This document shows, piece after piece, positions 42,958-52,235 of a DNA stretch of 64,000 bases (positions are counted from its first letter, which is position 1; each line of letters starts with the position of its first letter). The notes beneath the pieces are model-generated. The model did not search any database, was not told the origin of the DNA, and saw only the letters and a program-made list of their open reading frames with translations. The stretch is from Plantactinospora sp. KBS50 (GTDB taxonomy: Bacteria > Actinomycetota > Actinomycetes > Mycobacteriales > Micromonosporaceae). The stretch spans positions 5,708,001-5,772,000 of the forward strand of contig NZ_CP022961.1 of assembly GCF_002285795.1 (NCBI RefSeq), written 5' to 3'. The translations under genes and the position numbers were made by a program.

Positions 42958-43782
42958 GTGCCGCCGTTTTCCCAGGGTGACCAGCGCCCCAGCCGACCCT
43001 TCACCGCGAACGAGGCCTGGCGGGCAACGCTGGACCGCCCCGCCGAATGTGTCCTGTTCTTCGACTTCGACGGCACACTGGCGCCGGTCCAAGATGACCC
43101 GACCGCCGTCCAGCCGGCCCCGAAGGTGCTCAGCGCCATCGATGCGCTGGCGGGCAAGGTACGCCGGATCGCGATCGTCTCGGCCCGGCCGGTGGAGTTC
43201 CTCCGGGACCACTTCTCGGCGCTGCACCACGTCGACCTCTACGGCCTGTACGGGCTGGAGCACTGCCACAACGGCGGGGAGACCGTGACCGAGCCGGCCG
43301 CCGTGCCGTGGGTGCCCACCATGGCGGAACTGGCCGACCGGGCCCGCGCCGACCTGCCGGCGGGTGCCCTGGTCGAGTACAAGCGGCTCTCGGTGGCGCT
43401 GCACTACCGCACGGCGCCGCAGCTCGCCGAGCAGATCGAGTCGTGGGGCCGGGCTCGCGCCGACGAACTCGGGCTCAAGGTGCAGAGCGGACGGATGGTC
43501 CTCGAACTGAAGCCGCCGGTCGACCGGGACAAGGGCATGGTGATCGGCGAGGCGGTCCGTGACGTGGGCTGCGCCTGGTACTTCGGCGACGACGTCTCGG
43601 ACATCAAGGCGTTCGCCGCGCTGCGCGCCAGGGAGGCCGAGGACCCGAGGTTCCTCGGCGTCTGCGTCGCGGTGGCGAACCCGGAGACCGGGCAGGAGGT
43701 CTCCACCGCGGCCGACCTGACGATCTCCTCGCCGGAGGCGCTCGGCGACTTCCTCACCGAGGCCGTGCACCGGTTTCCCTGA
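42958..43782 (+). CDS. otsB: Trehalose-6-phosphate phosphatase
   Basis: A 274-residue HAD-superfamily enzyme that dephosphorylates trehalose 6-phosphate. Motif I DFDGTLAP places the nucleophile at Asp36 and the acid at Asp38. Motif II is IVSARPVEFL, then YGLYGLEH, VLELKPPVDRDKGMVI with the motif III Lys, and motif IV FGDDVSDIKAF. Length is typical of single-domain OtsB. GTG 42958 begins just ahead of the conserved N-terminus. No trehalose synthase gene is in the window. It is convergent with the prenyltransferase gene. Confidence 0.93.
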   Translation: MPPFSQGDQRPSRPFTANEAWRATLDRPAECVLFFDFDGTLAPVQDDPTAVQPAPKVLSAIDALAGKVRRIAIVSARPVEFLRDHFSALHHVDLYGLYGLEHCHNGGETVTEPAAVPWVPTMAELADRARADLPAGALVEYKRLSVALHYRTAPQLAEQIESWGRARADELGLKVQSGRMVLELKPPVDRDKGMVIGEAVRDVGCAWYFGDDVSDIKAFAALRAREAEDPRFLGVCVAVANPETGQEVSTAADLTISSPEALGDFLTEAVHRFP

Positions 43783-43884
43783 CAACCCGCCCTGACAACC
43801 CGCCCTGACGAGGCCGCCCGCACGCGGGCGGCTCAGGCGCGGCTCAGGCGCGGGCGGCTCTGACGAAGCCCGCGCGCCGGCGGC
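43783..43884. terminator. Repeats and hairpin between convergent otsB and prenyltransferase genes
   Basis: Two and a half copies of CCTGACAACCCG follow the otsB stop (43780-43810). Then comes a hairpin with 9-bp stem GCCGCCCGC (43813-43821) and GCGGGCGGC (43824-43832), then GGCTCAGGCGC repeats. The arrangement should end both converging transcripts. Confidence 0.6.
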
Positions 43885-44655
43885 TCAGGCGCCGTACCGG
43901 CGCTGGCGGTTGGCGTACGAGCGCAGCGCGCGGAGGAAGTCCACGTGCCGGAAGTCCGGCCAGTTGAGTTCGCAGAAGTAGAACTCCGAGTGCGCCGACT
44001 GCCACAGCAGGAACCCGGAGAGCCGCTGCTCGCCGCTGGTGCGGATGACCAGGTCGGGATCCGGCTGGCCGCGGGTGTAGAGGTGCTCGGCGATGTGCTC
44101 GACGTCCAGCACCTCGGCCAGTTCCTCGATGGTGCCGCCGGCCGCGGCGTGCTCGTGCAGCAGTGAACGCACCGCGTCGGCGATCTCCCGGCGGCCGCCG
44201 TACCCGACGGCGATGTTGACCTGCGCGCCGCCCGCGCGGTCCCGGGTGCGCTCCTCGGCCGCCTTCAGCGCGGTCGCCGTCTGCGCCGGAAGCAGGTCCA
44301 GCGCGCCCACCATGCGCAGCCGCCACGGGTTGCCCGCCTCGGCCAGCTCGACCACCAGATCCTCGATGATCTTCAACAGCGGATCGAGTTCCCTGGCCGG
44401 CCGGCGCAGGTTGTCGGTGGCCAGCAGGTAGAGCGTGACATGGCCGACCCCGGCCTGGTCGCACCAGCCGAGGACGTGCTTGATCTTTGCGGCTCCGACC
44501 CGGTGGCCGTCGTTCGGGTCGACGAACCCCATCTCCCGCGCCCACCGGCGGTTGCCGTCGCACATCACCCCGACGTGCCGGGGCACCGGCTTGCCGGCCA
44601 ACTTCGCCCGCAGCCGCCGCTCGTAGAGGGAGTAGATCAAAGTCCGCAGAGTCAT
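43885..44655 (-). CDS. cis-Prenyltransferase (short-chain isoprenyl diphosphate synthase, UppS family)
   Basis: A 256-residue enzyme. Conserved region I is HVGVMCDGNRRWAREMG (Cys where E. coli UppS has Met, as in mycobacterial short-chain members), then GHRVGAAKIKHVLGWC. Region III-V reads RTSGEQRLSGFLLWQSAHSEFYF. It condenses IPP with an allylic primer to a Z-isoprenoid. The exact chain length is not determined from sequence. ATG 44655 (MTLRTLIYSLYERRLRAKL) matches this subfamily's basic N-terminus. The gene follows a flavoprotein gene by 10 bases, so they form an operon. Confidence 0.9.
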   Translation of the reverse strand: MTLRTLIYSLYERRLRAKLAGKPVPRHVGVMCDGNRRWAREMGFVDPNDGHRVGAAKIKHVLGWCDQAGVGHVTLYLLATDNLRRPARELDPLLKIIEDLVVELAEAGNPWRLRMVGALDLLPAQTATALKAAEERTRDRAGGAQVNIAVGYGGRREIADAVRSLLHEHAAAGGTIEELAEVLDVEHIAEHLYTRGQPDPDLVIRTSGEQRLSGFLLWQSAHSEFYFCELNWPDFRHVDFLRALRSYANRQRRYGA

Positions 44656-44665
44656 CCCTTGCAGA

Positions 44666-45862
44666 CTAACCACTCGCGCCAGCCGCATCGCGCCTTGCCC
44701 GGCGGGCGAGCCCCAGCCCGATCATGCCCAGGGTCCGCGCGTCCAGCAGGCCCTCGCCGAGCCCCAGCTCCGCGATCGTGTCGAAGCTGCGGCCGTCGCG
44801 CCGGGCCGCCCACACGGCGGCGTCCACCACAGCGGGCCGGCGGGCCAGGAACGCCCCGGCCGAGCTGTGCCGCAGGTGCCGGCCCAACCGGCGGCGCAGC
44901 GCCGTGGCGTACCGGTCGGCGGCCCCGGCCGGCTCGGTGGCCGCCGCCGTCCCGGCCAGCATGCCGGACAGCAGGGCGTAGAAGATTCCCTCGCCGGTGA
45001 ACGGGTTGATCATGGACATCGCGTCGCCGGCCAGCACGATCCGGCCGCGGCCCGGACCGGGCCGGTGGGTGGACAGCGGCAGGTGGTGCGCCCGCAGCTC
45101 GGTCACCCCGGCCGGGTCCAGTTCGGGCAGCAGCTCCGCCAACCGGTCCAGCAGGTACCGCCGGCTCAGCGCCGTACCCCGCAACACCTCCCCGTACCCG
45201 ACGTTCGCGCCGCCGTCGGAGTCCCGCAGGCCGGCCGGTCGCCGGTCCGCCGGACCGCACCAGCCGACCGGGAACGACCAGGCGTACGCCGGCCAGCGCG
45301 ACTGCGAGGTGACGATCCGCTGCTCGACCGGCCCGGCGTCGGCCGGGGCGTACCCGCGGATGGCCAACGCCAGGTGCCGGTCGGGGTTGGCCCGGTGCCC
45401 GAGCGTCCGCCGGACCAGCGAGCCGGCGCCGTCGGCACCCACCACGGCGGCGGCGAACAGCGACCCGTCCAGCAGGACGCCGCCGGCCCGCGGCTCCAGG
45501 CGGCGGACCTGGTGGCGCCGCAACTCGGCGCCGGCCCGGACCGCCGCGGCCACCAGCCGGGCGTCGAAGACCCGCCGGGGCACCGTGTACGCGGGCCGGG
45601 GCAACGCCCGGGCCACGGTCACGTCGCCCGGTGCCACCAGCCGCAGCACCGGCACCGGCGCGAACCCGGCCGCCGCGTCCGGCACGCCCAACTCGGTCAG
45701 CACGTCCAACGCGTGCGCGGCGATGCCGTCCCCGCACGCCTTGTCCCGGGGGAAGGCGTGCCGGTCCAGCAGCAGCACGCTGGCCCCGGCCCGCCGGGCG
45801 CCCAGCGCCGCCGCCGCACCGGCCGGCCCCGCGCCGACCACCGCCACGTCGTACCGGTCCAT
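44666..45862 (-). CDS. FAD-dependent oxidoreductase, geranylgeranyl reductase family
   Basis: A 398-residue flavoprotein. It has an N-terminal dinucleotide-binding loop VVGAGPAGAAAALGARRAG, the DKACGDGIAAHALD segment typical of geranylgeranyl reductases, and the second FAD motif IVLAGDAMSMINPFTGEGIFYAL. Family members hydrogenate isoprenoid chains of menaquinone, lipids or chlorophyll. The adjacent cis-prenyltransferase supports an isoprenoid substrate, which is inference. The stop of the upstream membrane protein gene is one base away from this start, so the three genes 46862 to 43885 look like one operon. Confidence 0.9.
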   Translation of the reverse strand: MDRYDVAVVGAGPAGAAAALGARRAGASVLLLDRHAFPRDKACGDGIAAHALDVLTELGVPDAAAGFAPVPVLRLVAPGDVTVARALPRPAYTVPRRVFDARLVAAAVRAGAELRRHQVRRLEPRAGGVLLDGSLFAAAVVGADGAGSLVRRTLGHRANPDRHLALAIRGYAPADAGPVEQRIVTSQSRWPAYAWSFPVGWCGPADRRPAGLRDSDGGANVGYGEVLRGTALSRRYLLDRLAELLPELDPAGVTELRAHHLPLSTHRPGPGRGRIVLAGDAMSMINPFTGEGIFYALLSGMLAGTAAATEPAGAADRYATALRRRLGRHLRHSSAGAFLARRPAVVDAAVWAARRDGRSFDTIAELGLGEGLLDARTLGMIGLGLARRARRDAAGASG

Positions 45863-45863
45863 G

Positions 45864-46862
45864 TCAGCCCCGCACCGCGCCGGAGGTTTCGGCGCCGGCC
45901 GTCCCCGGTCGGGTCGCGGCGTCCGCTCGGTCGCCGGCGTCCGCTCGGGTCGCGGCGTCCGCTCGGGTCCCGGCGTCCGGTCGGGTCCCGGCCCGCGCTC
46001 GGCTCCCGGCCGCCGTCCGGCGCGCCAGGGCGCCGGAACGCCACAGCCCCCACAGCGCGATCAACGCCGCCGCCACCAGCGGGCCGCCGTCCCGGACCAG
46101 GCCGTCCGCCCCGAGCAGCGCCCAGCACAGCGGCAGGTCGACGGCGAGTACGGCGAGGGTGACCGCGATCAGCCCGCGGGCCGCCCAGGACCGGCCACGG
46201 AGCAGGAAGAAGGTGCAGAACAGCACCGCGTACGAGGTGCCGATGCCGGCGGCGAACCAGAACAGCAGCAGCGGCAGCGCGGCGACGCCGTCGAACACCC
46301 GACCCAGCGCGACCGCGGCCGGCACCAGCATCAGCGGGCTGCAGGTGAACGCGGCGACCCGGGTGGTGAGCAGCCAGCCGGTCGGCGCGGCCCGGCGCGG
46401 CGCCTGTTCCCGCCAGGAGATCCCGTCCCGGTCGATGATCAGCCGGCCCGGGTGCCGGACCAGGTACCCGCGCACCGGCCGGGACCGGTGCAGCAGCCAG
46501 ACCACCGCGCCGCAGGCCGCGGCCAGCAGGGCGAACCCGACCGCGCCGGGCAGCGGCGGTACGCCCGAACGGGGCACCAGCAACCGGCCCACGGCGAAGA
46601 CCGTGGTGACCGCGAGGATCAGCCCGAACGGTCGGGCCGCCGCGCGTCCGCGGTGCACGTGCCAGACCAGCACGAGGAAGCCGAGCGACCGCAGCACCGC
46701 CCAACCGGTCCGCACGGCCAGCCCGTAACCGGCCTCCGGGGCGTACCAGAAGTTGATCAGCTCGACCGCGACGCAGCCGGCGGCGGTGAGGTAGAGGAGC
46801 GCGACCAGGGTGCGGACGGCCGACGGCCGCCGGACCTGGGTCGCGGCGGCCGTCGTCGTCAT
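45864..46862 (-). CDS. Polytopic membrane protein with repetitive C-terminal tail
   Basis: A 332-residue protein from ATG 46862 with seven to nine predicted helices (for example VRTLVALLYLTAAGCVAVELI and VAALPLLLFWFAAGIGTSYAV). The C-terminal 50 residues are a hydrophilic repeat of RADA.TRADAGDRADA type, encoded by tandem 18-bp repeats. The family is not recognised. It is immediately upstream of the flavoprotein gene, so may serve the same isoprenoid or membrane-lipid process. The repeat tail is probably disordered in the cytoplasm. Confidence 0.7.
   Translation of the reverse strand: MTTTAAATQVRRPSAVRTLVALLYLTAAGCVAVELINFWYAPEAGYGLAVRTGWAVLRSLGFLVLVWHVHRGRAAARPFGLILAVTTVFAVGRLLVPRSGVPPLPGAVGFALLAAACGAVVWLLHRSRPVRGYLVRHPGRLIIDRDGISWREQAPRRAAPTGWLLTTRVAAFTCSPLMLVPAAVALGRVFDGVAALPLLLFWFAAGIGTSYAVLFCTFFLLRGRSWAARGLIAVTLAVLAVDLPLCWALLGADGLVRDGGPLVAAALIALWGLWRSGALARRTAAGSRARAGTRPDAGTRADAATRADAGDRADAATRPGTAGAETSGAVRG
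45911..46003. repeat. Imperfect 18-bp tandem repeats within a coding region
   Basis: About five copies of a unit near GGGTCGCGGCGTCCGCTC encode the Arg-Ala-Asp-Ala-rich tail of the membrane protein. Copies differ by one to three bases. Because the unit is a multiple of three, copy-number change would keep the frame. Confidence 0.75.
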
Positions 46863-46907
46863 GGTTTCTGATGATGCCCGACCGGAGCCGGACACACACC
46901 TGCACCA

Positions 46908-46924
46908 CCGGGGCGTGTCCCCGG
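46908..46924 (-). terminator. Small hairpin after pckG
   Basis: CCGGGG (46908-46913) pairs with CCCCGG (46919-46924) around a 5-base loop, six bases beyond the pckG stop. It is weak on its own. It is the only terminator-like structure between pckG and the following membrane-protein gene. Confidence 0.4.
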
Positions 46925-46929
46925 GTCGG

Positions 46930-48812
46930 TCAGCGCGCCCGCGGCGCCTCCGCGGAGACCGGCTCGGCGCCGATCCGGCTGGCCTCGGCGTCCAGCCGCG
47001 CCTTGAGTGCGTCCAGTTCGGCCCAGAGCACGCCGGGCAGCTTGTCGCCGATCTTCTCGAACCACTCGGTGATCAGCGGCAGCTCGTTGCGCCACTCCTG
47101 CACGTCCACCTTGGTGGCGATCCGCATGTCCTCCTCGGTGAAGTCCAGACCCTCGGTGTCCAGGGCGCCGGTGGCGGGGACGTACCCGATCGGGGTCTCG
47201 ACGGCATGGCCGCCGCCCTCGACCCGCTCCACGACCCACTTGAGCACCCGGGAGTTCTCGCCGAAGCCCGGCCAGAGGAAGTTGTCGTCGGCGTCCTTGC
47301 GGAACCAGTTCACGTAGAAGACCTTCGGCAGCTTGGCGGCGTCGCCGTCGATGCCCTTGCCCACCTCGATCCAGTGCCGGAAGTAGTCCCCGGCGTGGTA
47401 CCCGATGAACGGCAGCATCGCCATCGGGTCCCGGCGGACGACACCGACCTGGCCGGACGCCGCGGCGGTGGTCTCCGAGGAGAGCGTGGCGCCCATGAAC
47501 ACCCCGTGCACCCAGTCCCGGGCCTCGGTGACCAGCGGGATGGTGTCCCGGCGGCGGCCACCGAACAGGATCGCGTCGATCGGCACGCCGTTCGGGTCGT
47601 TGTACTCCTCGGCCACGATCGGACACTGCATGATCGGCGTGCAGAACCGGCTGTTGGCGTGCGAGGAGAGTTCGTCGCTGTCCGGCGTCCAGTCCCGACC
47701 CTTCCAGTCGATCAGGTGCTCGGGCGGCTCGCCCATGCCCTCCCACCAGACGTCACCGTCGTCGGTGAGCCCGACGTTCGTGAAGATGGAGTTGCCCCGG
47801 TCCATTGTGCGCATGGCGTTGGCGTTGGTCTTCCAACCGGTCCCGGGCGCCACGCCGAACAGGCCGTACTCGGGGTTCACCGCGTACAGCCGGCCGTCGG
47901 AGCCGAAGCGCATCCAGGCGATGTCGTCGCCGATGGTCTCGACCTTCCAGCCGGGGATGGTCGGCTCCAGCATCGCGAGGTTGGTCTTGCCGCACGCCGA
48001 CGGGAAGGCACCGGCGATGTAGTGCACCCGCCCTCGGGGGAGGTGAGCTTCATGATCAGCATGTGCTCGGCCAGCCAGCCCTCGTCCCGGGCCATCACGC
48101 TGGCGATGCGCAGCGAGTAGCACTTCTTGCCCAGCAGCGAGTTGCCGCCGTACCCGGAGCCGTAGGACCAGATCTCCCGGGTCTCGGGGAAGTGCGAGAT
48201 GTACTTGGTCTGGTTGCACGGCCAGGCCTCGTCCGGCTGGCCGGGCTCCAGCGGCGCGCCCACCGAGTGCAGCGCGTGCACGAAGTCGGCGTCCGTCCCC
48301 ATGCCCTCCAGCACCCGGCGGCCCATCCGGGTCATGATCCGCATCGAGGTGACCACGTACGCGCTGTCGGTGATCTCGACGCCGAACATCGGCTCGTCGG
48401 CCTCGAGCGGACCCATCACGAACGGGATCACGTACATCGTGCGCCCACGCATGGAGCCGCGGTACAGCTCCGTCATCGTCTGCTTCATCTCGGCCGGGTC
48501 CATCCAGTTGTTGGTGGGTCCGGCGTCGGCCTCGTCGACCGAGCAGATGAAGGTGCGGTCCTCGGCCCGGGCCACGTCACCGGGATCGGTACGGCCCCAG
48601 AATGAATTGGGCTTCTTGTCCGGATTGAGCCGAAACAGCGTCCCAGAATCGACGAGTTCGTCGGTGAGCCGCTCCCATTCCGCATCAGATCCATCGACCC
48701 ACACCACTTCGTCCGGTGTGGTCAGTTCGGCGACTTCGCGTACCCAGGCAAGTAGCCTGGGGTGTTCCGTCGGAGCCTGATCGAGACCTCGAATCGCAGC
48801 CGGAGCGGCCAT
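46930..48812 (-). CDS. pckG: Phosphoenolpyruvate carboxykinase (GTP), frameshifted in this sequence
   Basis: Two frames together encode one GTP-dependent PEPCK of about 627 residues. ATG 48812 ([20 protein letters not shown]) runs through [37 protein letters not shown] and MKLTSPEGG. The frame then shifts at the C-rich run 48027-48033 and continues [20 protein letters not shown], the P-loop (kinase-1a) with the Cys typical of [18 protein letters not shown], the metal site, follows. One missing base explains the shift exactly. PEPCK converts oxaloacetate to PEP in gluconeogenesis and pairs functionally with glpX upstream. A real loss in such a central gene is less likely than a sequencing error. 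Confidence 0.93.
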
Positions 48813-49320
48813 GATTTTCTCCTTATGGTCGACGCTGACCGATATGAAGGGTGCGGCAACACCGGCGGGGCGGGAACCGCAACGCCTTGTGGCACCTGGG
48901 AGTTCCCGTCAGCGTAAACCGACTAACCGATCCAAGCAGCGAGACCAGTTGTGAAGAACTGCACAAGCTTCGGCACCGCTGCCATCAGGCGATCTTTTCT
49001 CCGCAACCTCGCGCAGTTTCACGCAAATATCGGCGTTAGGCCCCTCCGGCACCGACCGGCCCACCGGTGTCGAGCGACCCGATGGCGCTCAGTGGTCACT
49101 CTCCGACCCGGCGGTCCCCGCCGCCCCGGCGGACCCGGGCGTCCCGCCAGTCGTCGATCGGCCCGGCAGTTGCCAGTTGTGACGTGGAACTCAATCATCG
49201 CCACCGATGTCCCGAAACCTGCGCCGGCCCGGCGGTCGCCGACCGGAAAACCGCCTGCCCCCGGCCGGTCTCGGCCATGCAGGCACCGGAAGCACCCCCA
49301 CTGCCGGTACGCTCGGGTTC
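48813..49320. promoter_or_regulatory. Divergent intergenic region between pckG and GtrA gene
   Basis: About 500 bases without a supported gene. The first 200 bases next to pckG are lower in GC and should carry its promoter and leader. A GAGAAAA ribosome-site-like stretch precedes the pckG ATG. The segment 49030-49300 is GC-rich but lacks a conserved frame. Reading frames across it give Arg/Pro-rich nonsense. No RNA gene was recognised. Confidence 0.4.
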
Positions 49321-49859
49321 GTGTCAGCGACCATGACCGGCGGCCAACCCGGCCCTCCGGGGCACGGCAGGGGCTGGTCCGGCGGCTGCTGGACCGCTTC
49401 GGACACCTCATTCACGAGGTGGGAAAGTTCGGCATCGTCGGCGGCGTCTCGTACCTGGTCGACTTCCTGCTGTTCAACCTCGCCGTCTACGCCTGGGGCT
49501 TCGAGCAACTGGCCGGCAAGACCTTCTCCACGGCCATCGCCGCCACCGTCGCCTTCGTCGGCAACCGGTTCTGGACCTGGCGGCACCGGGAGCGCTCCGG
49601 GATGGCCCGCGAATACTCGCTGTACTTCTTCTTCAACGCGGTGGGCCTGGGCATCGCGCTGGCCTGCCTGGCCGTCAGCCACTACGGGTTGGGCTCGATC
49701 TGGCCCCGGGTCTTCCGGTCCGTCGCCGCGGACAACATCTCGGCCAATCTGGTCGGCACCATGCTGGGTACACTCTTCCGGTTCTGGTCCTATCGTCGGT
49801 TTGTCTTCGTTGGCCCGGCGGCGCAGGACGCACCGGACATCATCACCAAGGGTGACTGA
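49321..49859 (+). CDS. GtrA-family membrane protein (frame apparently interrupted near its start)
   Basis: The clear GtrA domain reads HEVGKFGIVGGVSYLVDFLL, then STAIAATVAFVGNRFWTWRH, and ends FRFWSYRRFVFVGP: four membrane helices with the typical NRFWTWR and FRFWSYRRFVF motifs. GtrA proteins are proposed to flip undecaprenyl-phosphate sugars or related glycolipids. The domain frame has no good start. GTG 49321 or ATG 49333 in another frame would join it if one G were missing from the run 49359-49362, giving 179 residues. A second GtrA gene follows 69 bases downstream. Confidence 0.8.
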
Positions 49860-49928
49860 CGGCGTGTGATTCAGCACCCCACAACGCGCCGCCCTGCGAA
49901 CGGGCGCCCTCAGCCGTAAGGTGGCCAG

Positions 49929-50507
49929 ATGCGTCTATTCCGGATGCTGCCCGAGCGCTGGCAGAAGCTGGCCCATGAGGCATTGAAATTCGGCACCGTG
50001 GGCGGCATCAACACCATCGTCAATTACGTGGTGTTCAATACCCTCGCACTCACCGTGTTGCGCGACGGGCAGCTCAAGGCGACGATCATCGCGAACGTGG
50101 TGGCCGCCACCACCTCATTCCTGATGAATCGGCACTGGACCTACCGGGACCGGCCGAAGTCGGCGCTGCACCGCGAGACGATGCTGTTCTTCCTGTTCAA
50201 CGGCGTCGGCCTGGTCATCGAGCTCGGCGCACTCGGCCTGGTGAAGTACGGGCTGGGGATCACCGGCCTGCTCGCCATCAACGTGGCCAAGACCGGCGGT
50301 CTGGTCCTCGGCACGCTGTTCCGGTTCTGGGCCTACCGGACCTTCGTCTTCCAGCCCGCACCCGCCGCCGTCGACGGCCACGTCGAGCACCACCTGGTCG
50401 CCGACCTGGACCCGGTCGCCGAACTGGTGGAGGAACTGGAGAACGAGCAGTACCAGCAGCCCGACCCGGTCAGAGCACCGGGCGGTCCCGCCGCGACTCC
50501 TCGATGA
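49929..50507 (+). CDS. GtrA-family membrane protein
   Basis: A 192-residue protein with four helices and the GtrA pattern ALKFGTVGGINTIVNYVVFN, ATTSFLMNRHWTYRDRPKS and LGTLFRFWAYRTFVFQ. It has a longer acidic C-terminal tail (DPVAELVEELENEQYQQPDP). ATG 49929 gives MRLFRMLPERWQKLAHEALKF, a clean start. It is paralogous to the upstream gene, so the pair probably arose by duplication and may form a heteromer. Its 3' end overlaps the convergent PH-domain gene by 38 bases. Confidence 0.92.
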   Translation: MRLFRMLPERWQKLAHEALKFGTVGGINTIVNYVVFNTLALTVLRDGQLKATIIANVVAATTSFLMNRHWTYRDRPKSALHRETMLFFLFNGVGLVIELGALGLVKYGLGITGLLAINVAKTGGLVLGTLFRFWAYRTFVFQPAPAAVDGHVEHHLVADLDPVAELVEELENEQYQQPDPVRAPGGPAATPR

Positions 50508-51030
50508 TCTCCCGCATCTCGTCGTCGCCGAGCGAGTGCTTGTCGTGGTACGCCTCGGCCAGCTCGTAGAGCGTGGTCTGCACCCGCTCCACCCCGGGAA
50601 TGTCCCGCAGCACGGTCTGGCCGCGCTCACCCGCCGACTCGATCGTCAGCGTGCCGCAGCCGAAGAGCCGTTCGCCCAGGCTCTGACTCATCGAGTGGTC
50701 GTTGATCCGGGCCAGCGGGATGTCCCGACGTTCCCGGGAGAGCACCCCCTGCTGGAGCAGCACCCGCTCGTTGGTGAACAGGTAGTGGGTGCTGTGCCAG
50801 ACCAGGAACGGCCACAGGCCCAGCCAGAGCAGCAGCACCAGGCCCACGGCCGCAACGGCGTACGTCCCGATGGTCCCCGCGGTGCCCGCGGGCAGCAGCA
50901 CCAGCGCGGCCACCACGGCCGCCAGCACACCCACCAGCACCAGCACCGGTCGGACCAGTGCCTTCCAGTGCGGGTGCAGATGCACCACGACGTGCTCGTC
51001 CTCGGTGAGCACGCTCTCCGGAAACGCCAC
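50470..51030 (-). CDS. Membrane-anchored PH domain-containing protein (bPH2/YdbT-like)
   Basis: A 186-residue protein from GTG 51030, preceded by GGAGGATTCC. A short N-terminal region (VAFPESVLTEDEHVVVHLHPHW) leads to two membrane helices (VRPVLVLVGVLAAVVAALVL and AVGLVLLLWLGLWPFLVW). A PH-like domain then starts THYLFTNERVLLQQGVLSRE with RRDIPLARINDHSMSQSLGERLFG. This order is typical of bacterial bPH2 (YdbS/YdbT) proteins. The role is unknown. The C-terminal charged helix overlaps the convergent GtrA gene end. Confidence 0.88.
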   Translation of the reverse strand: MAFPESVLTEDEHVVVHLHPHWKALVRPVLVLVGVLAAVVAALVLLPAGTAGTIGTYAVAAVGLVLLLWLGLWPFLVWHSTHYLFTNERVLLQQGVLSRERRDIPLARINDHSMSQSLGERLFGCGTLTIESAGERGQTVLRDIPGVERVQTTLYELAEAYHDKHSLGDDEMREIIEESRRDRPVL

Positions 51031-51199
51031 GGAATCCTCCAGGATGCGCCACGGTCGCGACAATTTCGGTGCGACGGTAGCGGCTCGACGCGCTGAAAGC
51101 GCGCAGCCACTCCGGCACGATCTTGCGCGTTTCCGGACCCGGCCCGCCGGTCCGGACGGCCCGCGGGTCCGGGCGGCGCGGCCTACCGGGCGGCGCGAC

Positions 51200-52081
51200 C
51201 TACCGCAGGTGCAGCACGTCGCCGGCCGCCACCGGCCGGTCGACGCCGTCCGCGGTGGTCACCACGAGCATGCCCTCCCGGTCGACGGTGCGTGCCGTAC
51301 CGGTCAGCTCCGCGCCGCTGGGCAGCAGCACCCGGACCGGCCGGCCCAGGGTCACGCAGTGCTCCAGATACGCCGCCCGCAACCCGCTGGCCTCGACATC
51401 CCCGCCGGCCAACCGCCACCGGTCGTACCAGCCGGCCAGGCCGCGCAGCAGCGCCCGCAGCAGCGGGTCCCGGTCGGTGGCCGCCGCCCCGGCCAGCGCC
51501 AGCGACGTCGGCGGCGGCCCGCCGGCCACCGGTTCCGGCAGCTCGGTGGCGCGCAGGGTGACGTTCAACCCGACGCCGAGCACCACCGCGGGCGGCTCCC
51601 CCGGCTCGCCCGCCGGGACCGCCTCGGCCAGGATGCCCGCCGCCTTGCGCCCGGCCAGCAGCAGATCGTTGGGCCACTTCAGCCCCGCGTCGAGTTCGGC
51701 CAGCCGGCGTACCGCCTCCGTCAGCGCCACGCCCGCGAGCAACGGCAGCCAGCCGTACCCGGACGGCGGCGCGGCCGGCCAGTCGCGGTCCGGTTCGGCC
51801 TCGCCCGGCCGGAGCAGGACGCTTGTCGCGATGCCGGCCCGCGCCGGCGACTCCCAGCCCCGGCCGCGCCGCCCCCGCCCCGCGGTCTGCCGCTCGGCCG
51901 CCAGCACCAGGCCGGCCGGCTCGCCCGCCCGGGCCGCCGCCACCACGTCGGCGTTTGTCGAGCCGGTCTCCGTCACCAGTTCGAACCGGCGCCACGGCCC
52001 CGCCGGACCGGTGAGCGCCCGCTCCAGCCGCCGGGCGTCCAGCGGGGGCCGATCCAGGTCCGTGTACGGCGATCCGGGCAT
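51200..52081 (-). CDS. birA: Biotin--[acetyl-CoA-carboxylase] ligase
   Basis: A 293-residue monofunctional BPL without the N-terminal DNA-binding domain. It has ETGSTNADV, the biotin-AMP loop [40 protein letters not shown] with the catalytic Lys, and [10 protein letters not shown]-terminal SH3-like domain follows ([20 protein letters not shown]). It attaches biotin to carboxyl carrier proteins. The gene is divergent from pccB, a carboxylase subunit, with 154 bases between starts. The functional link is well known. Confidence 0.93.
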   Translation of the reverse strand: MPGSPYTDLDRPPLDARRLERALTGPAGPWRRFELVTETGSTNADVVAAARAGEPAGLVLAAERQTAGRGRRGRGWESPARAGIATSVLLRPGEAEPDRDWPAAPPSGYGWLPLLAGVALTEAVRRLAELDAGLKWPNDLLLAGRKAAGILAEAVPAGEPGEPPAVVLGVGLNVTLRATELPEPVAGGPPPTSLALAGAAATDRDPLLRALLRGLAGWYDRWRLAGGDVEASGLRAAYLEHCVTLGRPVRVLLPSGAELTGTARTVDREGMLVVTTADGVDRPVAAGDVLHLR

Positions 52082-52235
52082 CGGCCCAGCCTACGGCGCG
52101 ACACTTGACCCGCGGAGCCGGTGGGCGGGCGGCCGGGGCCGCCGGCCTGAACCATCGTTACGATCCCCCGTGGGACCGGACCAGGACGCCGGCCGGGCCC
52201 GGCGGCCCGGCACGGCGATGCGGAGGACGAGAGCA

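Noticed and set aside
48951-49320. N-terminal extension of the first GtrA protein from ATG 48951
   Set aside because: The 120 extra residues are Arg/Pro-rich, unlike any GtrA protein, and lie in an intergenic region.
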